Assembly: GCF_050624435.1 (NCBI RefSeq)
Contig: NC_134546.1
Location: 41,619,501-41,683,500, forward strand
Origin: Tenrec ecaudatus
Taxonomy: Eukaryota > Chordata > Mammalia > Afrosoricida > Tenrecidae
Length of the DNA stretch: 64,000 nucleotides
Direction: 5' to 3'
Shown piece after piece: positions 48,893 through 60,706 of this stretch (within the stretch, counting starts at the first letter, position 1; every line of letters starts with the position of its first letter). The translations under genes were made by a program, and so were the position numbers. Below the pieces are notes generated by a model. That model was not told the origin of the DNA, did no database searches, and saw only the letters and a list, made by a program, of their open reading frames with translations.

Positions 48893-48962
48893 CTGCACAC
48901 GTGCTTGTGCACGTGCACGCACACACGAGCGTGCGCGCACACACACATACACACGTACACAA
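48893..48962. repeat. Alternating purine-pyrimidine (CA/CG) tract next to exon 8
   Basis: An imperfect CA/CG repeat (gcacacgtgcttgtgcacgt, then gtgcgcgcacacacacatac). It begins about 16 bases downstream of the exon 8 donor on the FSHR strand, where it reads as GU/GC-rich RNA. Confidence 0.9.
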
Positions 48963-48978
48963 ATGAGAAGTTACTCAC

Positions 48979-49053
48979 AGAATGATGGGTCCAGAGGACC
49001 CTTGGAAAACATCATTTGGCATTTCTTCCAAATTATTGTTGTCACTTAGGTTC
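48979..49053 (-). CDS. FSHR: FSHR exon 8: leucine-rich repeat
   Basis: This 75-nt exon has an acceptor ending in tcctcag and a donor reading gtgagtaac. It encodes one LRR of the hormone-binding domain: [10 protein letters not shown], then [15 protein letters not shown]. The NLS sequon near its start corresponds to a known FSHR glycosylation site. It is phase 2 on both sides; the first G completes the Leu codon started in exon 7. It lies only 106 bp from exon 7. Directly downstream of its donor is an alternating purine-pyrimidine (GU-rich) tract at 48893-48962. Confidence 0.97.
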
Positions 49054-49159
49054 CTGAGGAATGAGGAAAGGAGAGGCGGAACAAAAAACTCCATAAAACT
49101 TTCTGTTGCCAGAGCCCCTTCCCGCCGAACGGTTTGGAACCACAGTCAAGGGCACTTAC
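49054..49159 (-). other. FSHR intron 7, very short
   Basis: A 106-bp intron with a gtaagt donor and a tcctcag acceptor. It is near the practical lower limit for mammalian introns and holds no repeat. Confidence 0.95.
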
Positions 49160-49228
49160 AGCTCATCCAGCTGGGTTCCATTGAATGCACAGTCGTGTAT
49201 CTCTTGAATCCCATTCTTATTCAGCCAT
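49160..49228 (-). CDS. FSHR: FSHR exon 7: leucine-rich repeat
   Basis: This 69-nt exon lies between an acceptor (ttatttcag) and a donor (gtaagtgcc). It encodes WLNKNGIQEIHDCAF followed by NGTQLDEL, one LRR of the concave FSH-binding surface. The NGT sequon is kept and corresponds to a glycosylation site in the human receptor. It is phase 2 on both sides, so the first A completes a Leu codon from exon 6. Human has Asn where this protein has Asp before Cys (HDCAF), a mild change. Confidence 0.97.
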
Positions 49229-50204
49229 CTGAAATAAAAGGCCCATTAAAAAACCCAATAATCTCACATGCAAACAATACAGGACTTCATAATTGGAAGC
49301 AATGGGGCAAGGTCAGACAGCACAAGTTAGCAACATAAATAAAACAGCACCCTGCTGGCTGGGGGACAGGTGGGAGGGAGCCTGATTTATAGTTGTATAT
49401 AACCTTTTATGACTTTTGAAGTCGGAAGTATGTGCATATATTACCTATTCAAAGAAATAAATGAAATAAAACATTTAATAAAAGGCACACTTAGGCATAG
49501 CTGTCTAGAACCTTTATGGTCTTGGCACATAGTATCCTGAAGGCAGAAGTCCTACAAGTATTGACAAGTATTTTTAAGACTAAAAAAGGATATTGGTGTC
49601 ACCTTTTGCTAAGGCCTTAAAGCCTTTCACCCATGCTCTCCCACAACAGCAGGCCTGGCTGTCATCGAAAAGTGATCTAATTAAGCTGTCAGACAACCTG
49701 AACATCTCGTGTGACCTGTAAGGGCCTGCTTATTGGAGGTTTGTGGCGGTGGCTCCAGGTTAAGCCCAAAAGGCAGAGAAATCAATTATCGAGGCTGTGG
49801 TCAGGACAAGGCCGGGAGGAGGCTCAGATTTTCATCCTGTGGGTGCGCAGGAGGTCAGGGGGCTGACAGTGCCACTTCGCTCCCCTTCCAGGTGGATCTG
49901 AAACCGCGAGCAACTATCTGAGGTCGGGGGATCTCAGCCCCCAGATCTTCTGACCATCTGCTCCTGGTTTGCTGGCAGGCCCACTGCGTTTACAAATCAT
50001 GTTGTTCTAAAGGTCATCCAGAGAAGTAAGTGCCTGCATTTTCAGTACTCTGACTACCTCGTAGGCTGGGATCAGGAGCCAGCAGAGCACAGTGCTCTGG
50101 TTTGTCCTCTTGGAAGCCAGTTAGGTGAACAAAAAGTTCAGAGTGAAGCAAGGAAAACATCTGAAAACATGAGCAACCAGTGATGGGGCTCTGAGAGCAC
50201 AGAG

Positions 50205-50400
50205 GAGTACCCGGGTGGCACAGACATATAAGTACTTGGCTGCGCACTGAAGGCTGCAGGTTCTAGCTTATCCAGAGATACTTCAAAGGAAGGAATTAGT
50301 AACCTGCTTGTTGTTGTTGTTGTTGTTGTTTTTATAATAACACAAACAACTGGGGATTGAAAGAAAACCCTATGGTCACCATTAGGAGCAAACTCAACCA
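50205..50400 (+). repeat. AfroSINE with internal (TTG)n
   Basis: Head gagtacccgggtggcacaga, tRNA-like region, then a (TTG)7 run at 50308-50331 and a decayed 3' body. It is diverged. Confidence 0.55.
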
Positions 50401-50989
50401 CATCTGGTAGTTGATAGCTATAGACTAAAGAAGTGGCTATCCCCCCCCCCCCAAAGACTAGGACCCCAACTCACCCCAAGAAAGCCTCCCAGCCCATCAT
50501 TTCTTCTTTCTTATTGGCGGGGTGGTTCCAACATAGAGATAATTGGGGGGCAGCTGCCGCTGACCCAAGAGATGAGGACCCCCATCAGGGTTGGATCAAA
50601 CATAGGGTTGCTAGCTTTTTTGGTGAAGGTCCAGATAGGAAATGTTTTAGATTTTGTGAGACACAAAATCCTATATAGTCTCCTCAAAAGGTAACACGGA
50701 GACTTTTCTACAAGTATTTATATGACAAGTGATAAAACACATTCTCCTTGAATTTTTATTGACAATAATCCATATATACTATTAATAATTGAGTAGTGAG
50801 TTTGGGAGGGGTGGGGCTACTCCAGCTCGACTATTAATAAGAACAAAATCTATTTGGGGGAAAGAAAATCATTTACTTAATTTGGGTTTGAAGTTAGTGT
50901 GTCCTATTAACAAATTCTTTGTACATGTTTATTTGAAAACAAAACAACCAAACAATCATAGTTCTTGGACCATACTTCCAAATCCAAAA

Positions 50990-51187
50990 AACCAAACTCA
51001 TTGTCACTGAACTGGTTCCGATGCATAGTGAATTCATGGAACAGAGTAGAGCTGTCGCCTGAGTTTCTGAAACTGTAAATCCTTATGAGAGGAGAAAGCC
51101 TAAGTTTTCTCTCAGATGAGCTGTTGGTTTTGAACTCAGGCCTTGAGGATAGCAGTCTATTCTGTAACCCACTATGCCACCAGTGCT
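50990..51187 (-). repeat. AfroSINE-type SINE
   Basis: A reverse copy: aaactcattgtcactgaact at the 3' side, tttctgaaactgtaaatcct, then cactatgccaccagtgctt at the head. Confidence 0.75.
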
Positions 51188-53084
51188 TATGGCCCTTCAT
51201 CTAACACAGAGAAACTCAAATCTGTTGCTGGCTGGTCAATATGACCACTATATTGTCAGCCCTTTCTTCTGCAATGGCAGCACCTGCATTTGAAGCGCCA
51301 AACTTTAGGTTAGCAGCCAATCACAAAACACTAGTGCTACCTAGGAACCTGTAATGTAATAGAGGGGGCATGCAAAACCATATTGGTTTCAAATGTTTTT
51401 CTGTAGAGCAGATAATGTATGTCCCTCACAGAGACCTTGCTATGATTAATTAAAAATACAGGCTAACTTAAAATGATTATTTCCTTCTGAATTGCCCTTT
51501 TACTTGTGTATTTTTTTTAGGTCACTAGATGCTATCATATGGGGAGAGAAGGTGGCAATTTTAGTGTTAAAAGTGGAACAGGATTCAAAAAACAAATTTA
51601 TCTCAGGATTCCTGTCCGCCAATTATGCTAGTTTATTGTGCTCTCAAACTACTCAACACAAAAGACAGGCATTTATGAAATACAGTCCTCGTCCCCACAG
51701 AGATATAGAGCCACATGAAAGACAAATGCTGCCGCTGCTGACAATGACAACAACAACCCGGGCTGAGCATCAGCGAAGGAACCACTGGATTGTTCATGGG
51801 TTTGCTTAGACATTTGTGTCACAGGGACACAAAAACCAACAAAACCAACAATGAATTCACTGAACAGATATTCGGGGGCCTAAAAAGCTGAGCCTGCTTT
51901 TATCCTATAGAGCAAAGGTGCTGGGAGGACCTGGTGCCTTAAAGATCTTAGAGGACAGGCAGAGGGTGGACGCCAACTGAGGAAGAAAGGAAATATGCAC
52001 CCAAAGTGAGCCTCTCTCACGGCCAGTAGGCCAGTGGGTGTGCCGGGCGCTGCTATGAATGAGTCCTCATTTTCCATTGTCTAAATTGTGCTCTTCTGAA
52101 GGCTGGTCATGGTTAGGTGCTTGCCTCCTTTAGAGTTTCCTCTTGCCGGGCAGAGCTGGGGCAGGGAAGAGCTTGGGCATCACCCTGTGATCGACTTTTA
52201 TGACTTTCTGTGTCATTAACCAATTTTCTGGTAATTCTTTTCTTTTAGACTGTTTTAAAATAACAATTCTATCCATCCATCCATCCATTTTATAGAACAT
52301 GGTTTCAGGATTTTGAAAAATGCCAATCGATAGAAAGCTTTTTAGTCATCAGTGCCATTTGGCCAGGCTACTTATTATTTTATTTTTTTATAGTTTCGGA
52401 GTGCATACGGAGTCCCTCTTAGGAGAGCATGCTCCTATAGCACCCAGTCGAAGGACAATTGAAGCGATAAGCTGCGTGGAGTGTAAATCTCCTGATTCTA
52501 TTATCTATGGATTAAGGGCCCTCAGAGGTGAGAAAATAGATATTCTCACAAACGTGAATTTATCCTCAGTGGCATGCCCAAGAAGCGTTGACTCTTAAAA
52601 GAAAACTTTTCTCAATTGGAAATTATTTTGCTAAATCCCGAGGACTCCCATAGTGTTCTGGAATGGGAGTCAGGGAAAAGCAGAGGAGCTCTAGTAGGGC
52701 AAGGAAAAAGAATTGATGTTCAGGGCCCAACTCGTATGTGCACAGGTTTATTTGATTTAAAAGATGTGCTCCAGTGTGTCTCTGCAAGCAGCGGACGACG
52801 GCAGGCACATCCACTCCCAGCAACACGTGTGTCTTCATCTCATTAAAGTGCCTTGAAAATAATCCAAGCTAAATGGCGGTTTCCAAGGAGATCTGCTGGA
52901 CCAGTTAAATGTAAGACAGAGTGGTCAGCTCAGAAGGTTATAGTGACTGCTTTTATAAAATTCCCAGGGGGTAATATCCATAGGTCGTGGGGGGGCATAT
53001 TATGAAAAAGTCTTAAGAATGTTGAAAATTGCATAAAAGGAAAAGGTATGTGCCCCTGAGTTCCCCCCTCTCCCCCATCACAGC

Positions 53085-53190
53085 AATGGACCACTCATGC
53101 TTTAAGGACAGCCAAGGCTGTGAGAATTTTCATTGGGAAACCTTACCACATCTAGCCCTGATCTTGCCCCTTCAGATTTCGTTCTGAAAT
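53085..53190 (+). mobile_element. Possible mariner scrap
   Basis: A short frame at about 53145-53180 reads SPDLAPSDFVL, the signature around the last catalytic Asp of mariner transposases. No other part of the enzyme is legible. A similar but weaker patch lies at 6868-6905. Confidence 0.4.
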
Positions 53191-53860
53191 CTGACCCTGG
53201 AGGGCGTCAACACCTGCTGTTTTGGATGTGGTGTGCATCAAAGAGCACATAGTTCTATGGGGTAGACCTAGAGATGGACACACCTCTCTCAGAAGCATAT
53301 ACACCTTAATGGAAGGGATACAGAAAAACAATAGCTTCACACTTTGAAAATTTTGTTTCTTAAATGTTTTTACAATTGTGCAGCAAAACCTTTTCATTTA
53401 CCCTCCTAGGTATGGAGGGTATGGATTTGCAAGACTACATCAGAATTTCTAATTTCCTCAGCTCTTTGTCTCCAGTTGTGTTAGATGTCTTGCCTTCTGT
53501 CTTATGACCTGAATGAAAAGTAAATCTGTTAATGAGTAAAGCTGTGAGAATGATGTTGGCACACTCCCAATGAATTCTATCTCTTGGATGCAAAGACATT
53601 TTCTTAATTATTAATAAATTTGCCATATTATAACATTAATTTTCAATCACTATCCTTCGAAATGATACATACGTTCAGAGTAAAATTTTAAGTCGCCCAG
53701 ATACAGCAGATTCCTCTCATCACTCCTTTCCCCTAAGGCTCCCAGCTGGGCACCCTTTCTGTGCTGCCTTTGTTTCAGAACCTCTCTGGTCAGCAGGACA
53801 CAGGCCATCACCAGTTCCCAAATGCTTCCTGTGTACATATGCATTCAGAAATACTTTCTT

Positions 53861-54946
53861 ATCAAGATGATGGTGCCCGACTATCAAATGATATAGCATC
53901 TGGGGTCTTAAAGGCTTGAGGATAAACAAATGGCCATCTAGCTGAGAAGCATCAAAGTCCACATGGAAGAAGCACACCAGCCTGTCTGACCACAAGGTGA
54001 AGAAGGGACCAGTTATCAGACATCAAAGAACAAAAAATCATATCGGTGGGTGCCTACCTTCCCAATATGATCACTGAAGACAAATGTGTGCATAAGCTAG
54101 CGTGGTGAAGAAAGCTGATTGTGCCTGGCTATCAAAAGATATAGCGTCTGGGTCTTAAAGTCTTGAAGATAAACAAGCGGCCATCTAGCTCAGAAGCAAC
54201 AAAGCCCACATGGAAGAAGCACACCTGCCTCTGTGACCACGAGCTGCTGAAGGGATCAGGTATCAAGCATCAAACAACAAAAAAATCATATCATTGTAAA
54301 TGAGGGTGAGTACTGAGTGGAGACTCAAAGCCCATCGGTAGGCTACTGTACACCCCCTTACAGAAGGGTTGTGGGGAGGAGATGAGCCAATCAGGGTGCA
54401 GGGTAGCAATGATGAAGCATATAACTTTCCTCTAGTTCTTAAATGCATCCTCTCCCACCACTACTATCATGATGCCAATTCTACCTTACAAATATGACTA
54501 GACTAGAAGATGTACATTGGTACAGATAGCAACTGGAAACACAGAGAATCCAGGACAGATGACTTCTTCAGGACCAGTGGTGAGAGTGGCGATTCCCGGA
54601 GGGTGGAAGGAATGTGGGGTGGAAAGGGGGAACCGGTTACAATAATCTACGTATAGCCTCCTCCCTGGGGGATGGACAGCCGAGAAGAGGGCAGGGGGAG
54701 ATGTCGGACAGTGTAACATATAACAAAATAATAATAATTTATGAATTATGAAGAGTTCATGAGGGAGGGGGGAGGGAAGAGAGAGGGGGAAAACGAGGAG
54801 CCGATATTAAGGGCTCAAGTAGAAGACAAATGTTTTGAGAACGATGATGGCGACAAATGTACATATGTACTTGACACAATGGATGTATGTATGGATTGTG
54901 ATAAGAATTGTATGAGCCCCCAATAAAATGATTTTTAAAAAAGTAA
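53861..54946 (+). mobile_element. 5'-truncated L1 insertion in FSHR intron 6
   Basis: A sense-oriented L1 3' end with two tandem modules (agatatagcgtctgg-type repeats near 53890 and 54138; cccacatggaagaagcacac at about 53959 and 54207), the central region (gactagactagaagatgtac), and a terminus with gcccccaataaaatgat and a short A-rich tail. Perfect 12-bp target duplications AAATACTTTCTT flank it (53849-53860 and 54947-54958). It lies antisense to FSHR. Confidence 0.9.
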
Positions 54947-56318
54947 AAATACTTTCTTCTCGTGGATTATTCAGTTTCCTCTGCATGGCCTTTGCCAATT
55001 TTCTGGCTAAAGCGCATTCATCTTTTAAAGCTCATTTTAATCACAGCCTCTTTTTTTTTCAATCTTCTTTCCCTCATTTAATTCTTCCTCCAAATATAAC
55101 ACGGGATGCCAGTCAGAATAAATGATTCCTCTGAACTCTTAAAGTCATTGTTTATTCTTTTATTTTGCACACATTTTACTCTGGTTGTATTTTAATTAGT
55201 TTGTTTCTTTCTTTTGCTTTCCCTTTTTTTCACCCTTCCACCACACCCCCTCTTCTCACATATCAAATATGAGTTATTATCAGTAAAAGAATTAGGAATT
55301 GCTCACCCATAGTTTTTGTCATAACACTATGTACTCTCTATACATGCTTTTGATGCTGTTTTTCCCTTAATAAATACAATTCCTGTGCTAATATGTTTTT
55401 AAAATTTCAATTTCATTTTTCTTGCTAATGAATTTCTATCAGTATGGTGTTTAGCCTTTCCCATCACGTGTCTTTCATCTCTGTCTCCAATTTTCCCCCT
55501 TTCTTTTTGAATCATTTTTAAAGCTGGCTTTCTGAATTATATCATTGCTTTCAAAACATGTTAAAATTATTTCTGGCCTGGAACTTTCCTATTAGACATA
55601 TATATATGTATATATATCAGACAGTTTATAACATAGATAAACTGCTTTCCTCATAATTATAGTTGCTGGACTCCCGAATGTCATCCTGCACTTTTGAATT
55701 GCAAGGATCACACCAATCCTTAGGTAATTCATAGTCTCAGTTCTTTCTTGACCACCCTGCGCATTGGGTATTTTGCATATCATCACAAAACAGAGATAGG
55801 AATTCACTACTGGCACAGAATGCACATCGATTTTTTGCAATAGCTAATGAAAGTTATTCTGGCTCATTATAATATGTGACTGAGAAGTCACAGTATGTGC
55901 ATCATCAGGCTGAGCAGGAGCAGGCTGGCGTGGTTATGAGGGAGTGGTCATATCTTTTTGATTCCAACTCCTTCCCAGGTGTTTTCCTTTGGGCAACAGA
56001 AGCCTTTCCAGACAATCGCTGACTCTATTGATGCCTGAGATGCTCTGTCCCTTTGAACAGATGTTGCATCGCAGGAGACCATCACTCAAAGCGCAACTTA
56101 CAACACTCGCATTGTACCACAGAATCATAAATAATTAACACGACTCCATGTTGTGATTCTGAAATGGAAAGATGGGAAGTAAGAAAAAGCATAGAGCCCC
56201 AAAGTGATTGACATGGTGGAAAGCTAAAGTTCCCTAAACCCAAGGAGCATTCCGGCAGGAGCAACAGATCACGAAATGAAAGATCTCAAGGCATTGGCTC
56301 CTCCCCCCCCTTACTTAC

Positions 56319-56396
56319 AGAGTCACGGTTTCAAAGCTCAGTCCCATGAATGAATTTCTTTCAATTGTCCGGATGTTTATGTTATCTTGAATGTCT
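56319..56396 (-). CDS. FSHR: FSHR exon 6: leucine-rich repeat
   Basis: This 78-nt exon has an acceptor (tattttag) and a donor (gtaagtaa). It encodes [16 protein letters not shown] followed by [10 protein letters not shown], one LRR. An alternative AG two bases into the exon would break phase and the 78-nt length, so the upstream AG was chosen. A run of eight G (C on the plus strand, 56303-56310) sits at intron positions +9 to +16. It is phase 2 on both ends and in frame with exons 5 and 7. Confidence 0.96.
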
Positions 56397-57956
56397 CTAA
56401 AATAAAAGTATACACAAATTATTTATATCCGTTTCAGTGTTCGATTACTCAACAAACCCAGCAAGAATAGATTTACTTGTCTGCATTTACTAATTTGTGG
56501 TAAACAATTTTACATATTTTCACCACGTCAAAGATTCTGCTCCTAGGCATGGCGGGAATCTTTCTTTGTTCCCAAACCTGTAACATCTTCCTGTAGAATC
56601 AAAGCCCCTTTGACGCTTATAATTCCTGACAGGAGCAGAATACCCAGCAAGCTGATTACCTTTCCTATTGGATAATTTTCCCTGATCAGCCTTACGTACA
56701 TGACCTTACTATTGAGTTTTCACGGTAGCGTTTTTAACCGAAGAAGTATTTTAAGGCAATCGTTGAGAGTTCCACTATTTTTTTAGTGTATTAATTCTTA
56801 AAAATAATATTGAAGACATTCCGTGGTTTTTCTCTATGAAGTTCTTGGCTAATGGCCCTATGCTATTAAGGTTCTCTCTGTACTCTGTTAACTTCCCCTC
56901 TGCAGGGGTGCCTGCTCAGCCGGGCAGAGGCAGGTAAGCTGACCTTTGATGTCCATGGCAAACTTCTTTCTGGACCCTCATTGAGTCTTTATCGTCCTCC
57001 TGTCTCCACACCGCTCTCACCACTAGTCTTTGCTCCTCTGCTCTCCTTGGGCCAGAGAACACTTTTATCATTGATGTTCTTTCTGAACAAATGATTGGAG
57101 GAAGCCTCACTGTTTTGGTATGTATCGCTCATCTGCCACCAAGATTCTTTGAGAGATGTGTTCTACAGAACAATTCACACATTCTTTGCTCAGAACGATT
57201 TCATGGTTTCCCGTCATTCTTATGCCTGTCCCTCACCTCTTTTTAAAGGTCTATCAAGAGTTACAATTGAATCATTGGACATAAACTTGCCTTTGTACCT
57301 TGTCTGTTTCCCTTCCCTTTCAAAATGCAGGTATTTTGGAGAAGACCAACAAGCGGGTCACTAACACTGTCACATGCATTTGTTTGAGTCTTTGTGCTGA
57401 ATGAAGCCTGAGAGTTCTGAAAGGGAAGGACTAGCCTGGCAGAGACAGGTGGGTTGCAGAGGGTAGTGTATAAAATTCTAAGTAATGAAGAGGTGCGATT
57501 TCCTGATCTTGACACACCTGGCTTCGCTGACAGCGTGAGTGTTGAGGAACCTAGTCTGCTAACTTTTCCAAATGGAGATTTTCGGGCTTGTAGGAGTCCT
57601 AGTGGCAGAGTGGCTATGCATTGGGCTGCTAACTGCCAGGTCAGTAGCTCGAAACCACCAGGTACTCCTTTATTAAAAGATGGGGCATTTTATTCCTTTA
57701 AAGAGTTATAGTCTTAAAAACTCCCAGCGGGTAAGTTCTACCTGTCCTATATGGTCCTTATGAGTCAGCATCAACTCGATGCCTATGAGAGGTGAAACCA
57801 AAGATACTTATTTCTTGCCTTCTTATCTTTGCTCATGTACTCTCCTGAGCAACACATTTGGAGAATGTAGACTACACTGTGCATATTATAGTCCAGTGAC
57901 TGCTTGGCAAAATGAATACTGTATAAAGAGTTACTAGTCATGTAAGAAAAACTTAC
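56397..57956 (-). other. FSHR intron 5
   Basis: This 1560-bp intron has a gtaagt donor and a tattttag acceptor. It contains one plus-oriented AfroSINE at 57592-57785. The remaining 56400-57590 holds no feature I recognise. Confidence 0.9.
57592..57785 (+). repeat. AfroSINE, nearly full length, in intron 5
   Basis: Head aggagtcctagtggcagagt, then tgggctgctaactgccaggt, agagttatagtcttaaaaac, and the tail ccttatgagtcagcatcaac tcgatg. It is antisense to FSHR, about 170 bp downstream of the exon 5 donor. Confidence 0.88.
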
Positions 57957-58028
57957 AGTAAAACCTTTTGCAGAGATTGAATCTTGTGAAGAGCTGGCAA
58001 GTGCTTTATACCTGTGTTGGATATTAAC
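57957..58028 (-). CDS. FSHR: FSHR exon 5: leucine-rich repeat
   Basis: This 72-nt exon follows a strong pyrimidine tract and acceptor (ctctctctctag) and ends at a gtaagt donor. It encodes LISNTGIKHLPALHKI followed by QSLQKVLL, one LRR with the usual LxxL spacing. It is phase 2 on both sides. It is the most 5' FSHR exon visible; the preceding exon 4 should supply the first two bases of its Leu codon from beyond the window. Confidence 0.96.
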
Positions 58029-58639
58029 CTAGAGAGAGAGAACACGAAAGTTAGGAAAAGTTAAACTGGATATTTTAACAATTGTTCAGCTTTATACATT
58101 CAAAACATCAATCCTGAGTTATCAGCGAAACCTACTAGGAAATGTCAGAATATGCCTGAATCATTCACGCTTACACATTGTATTTAAAGATTCCAGTCAA
58201 TGTATAGCAACCCATTGGTTCTTTAAAGAAAAAAGAAATGTATACTTCAGGCACAGGGGCTAGAGTGCCTCAATCCAGTTTTGGTTTATAAAAATATATA
58301 CTGGTAGATAAAATGCAATGATCCAAAATCAACATTCATGTGATTCTGTTGGGATTACATGTGATTCTGTTGGGAGAAGGGATTTGAGCTCAGAATGCAT
58401 GCACCCACCATTGGGTCAATTGGCCTCTCCCAGGATCGAATTACTGCAGTTACCACCTATTAATTCCTTTTGGCTGAGATTTCCAGACACACTTTGGATT
58501 CATCCCATGACCTGCTTATATTGGCTTGATTTTGTCAGGAAGCAGCACCTGAGATGAAGACTGGACTGTAGGGAATATATTTGACAGTGCAAGTTTATAG
58601 AGTTTGGGATACGGAGAATGAAACAGGGAAAGATGAGTT

Positions 58640-58985
58640 ATTGAGTTGGCCCCGACTATTGGTGATTGGTACTCAATTCCAAGGACTCTGAGGAGATTTC
58701 AAAAACATGTTTTTCAAAGCGGTCTGTCTGGGGATCATACGATGTGTCAGGAAAAGCATTTTTCCCACAGACTCTTATTTCTGATTGGTCAAGGCTCAGC
58801 ATACAGATTGAATGAGAGGATACAACCACGGTGCACATCTTTCCTGATTTTAACCATGCATCATTCCTTTGCTCTGTTTGTACAATTGTCTTTGGGTACA
58901 TATATAAGTTCCACATGAACACAATGAAGTAGTCTGGAATTCCCATTTGTCTAAAGCTATACACAGTTTGTTTGTTTTAAAGATC
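58640..58985 (-). mobile_element. RTE/BovB-type LINE fragment
   Basis: The minus strand at 58656-58964 reads RQMGIPDYFIVFMWNLYM, then KSGKMC, matching the polymerase segment seen in the copy at 4343-4612, with decay on both sides. Confidence 0.75.
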
Positions 58986-60677
58986 AACACAGTCGAATTC
59001 AGAGCTGAAACCTACTCACTTTGGGTGGCCCTGCTGGTGTTTGAAATACCAGTAACATAGCTTCCAGCATCACCACAACACGTAGACTACCACAGTAAGA
59101 CAAACAGTGGTGTATAAATGTAAAATACAGGGGATAATAGGGAAATATCTAAAGAAATAAATAAAAATCATCTGCAATTTAACTACACAGAGATGCTTTC
59201 TGTTAACATTTGAGGTTTGAAGCTTTTACCCAAATGAATCATTTTCACAGTTGTTCATTAACCCTGAGACTCTGTTCATTTTTAATAGAAACATTGCATA
59301 ACCTCAAATATCCTCTGTTCTTGCCCAGTCTTATATTAATCACATCTAGTCTTCAATTATGTTTATATCTCTTCCCATGGGTCTATGTTGAATTCTTTTA
59401 ATCATACATCAAAACAGGGAGCACATTTACTATTCTCTGACAATCTCATAATATTGTGTGCTTGTTTGAAATCAATAGGTGCTCAAATATTGGTTTAATT
59501 TGTTGATATTTCTAAAACATTTCTTCCTGTTGTCACCAGGAGGTTATCAACATTTACTTGTCAGGTATCCCTGCTCCTAGGGGTAAATATTGCTGAACAG
59601 AGACAGGGAGGTCTGGAAGCCAGGAGTCAGGTGAACCTCCATGTCAACTCTGTCATGAGTTAGACACAAGTCATTTCATTTCTCTAGACTAGGAAGAATG
59701 TGGGCTGCATGGACCTCAAAGGTGAAAAACATATCAGATACATGTTGTATCCTTCCTGACATCCTTTGGTCCATCTTTTACTTCAGCCATTGCCATGGCA
59801 ACCAGCTGTACACCGATTTGTCTCGGTAGACACTTGCCTTAGCTGTACTACACACTTCTCTTTTTCTCTCCTGGAATTTTTTGCCACCTGTGAGTTGGGG
59901 CCATACAGGAACCCGCTCAACCATTCGAGACATGGAAACATTTGTAAGTGAAAGGAGTTAACAAAAATTTAGCCATTCTTGACTAATGGTGACTTCCTCT
60001 CTTCCAATCTGTGGGTTAGCCAGATGGAGATATGTTTCACATGATACTTTATAAGGGCATTGGCATGACTGAGTTCAACTTGCCTGGTGGAGCTCAGTTT
60101 GGTAATACACTACTGGATTTTCTTTCTTTCTTTTTTGTTTTCCTCTTCCTAATCATCCTGATGTTCCTTAAGTTTGGATTAAAAAACAAAACAAACCACT
60201 TGTATGTAAATCCTTGTTAGGCTTTTGGTGGATAATCTGCACTGAACTTCACAGTTTACATAGACTCTTGGGTGGTTGCTATCACCCTTGGCCTCAAATC
60301 TTTCTCCAGTTGTAGTCGAGCTCTCTTTCTCCTCCTTCCATCATAGCCAAGTGTCCAGGAAGAGTTGTTTATATACATACTGTCTTCATTTTCTCATATC
60401 TCATTCATCTTGCTCCAATCTAGGTTTCTTCCGCATCTCGTCACTGGAACTAATGTTAACATACTCACTCCTTCCTAACCATCAAAGTCAGTGAACACAT
60501 ACTATTTGTTTTATTAGACCTTTCAGGAGCACTCAGTACTCATTGCCAGTTTCTTTCTTCCATTCGTTTTTATTATATTCACTCTTCTGTTTTTTACTCC
60601 ATCAACACTTTTTCTCCCTGTTTTCGTTGTTTACTCCCTGCGCCCCTTCCTCCTTTATCTGTACTCTGTCGTTTGTT

Positions 60678-60706
60678 CTCTCTCTCTCACTCTCACTCTC
60701 TCTCGA
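60678..60706. repeat. (CT)n-rich simple repeat
   Basis: ctctctctctcactctcact and further CT units. Confidence 0.9.

Larger units (their letters stand above)
49229..56318 (-). other. FSHR intron 6
   Basis: This 7090-bp intron holds two AfroSINE copies (about 50205-50400 and 50990-51187), a possible mariner scrap (about 53085-53190) and a 5'-truncated L1 with target duplications (53861-54946). I recognise nothing in 51360-53080 or 54960-56300 apart from short simple repeats, such as the tcca repeat near 52270-52288. Confidence 0.9.
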
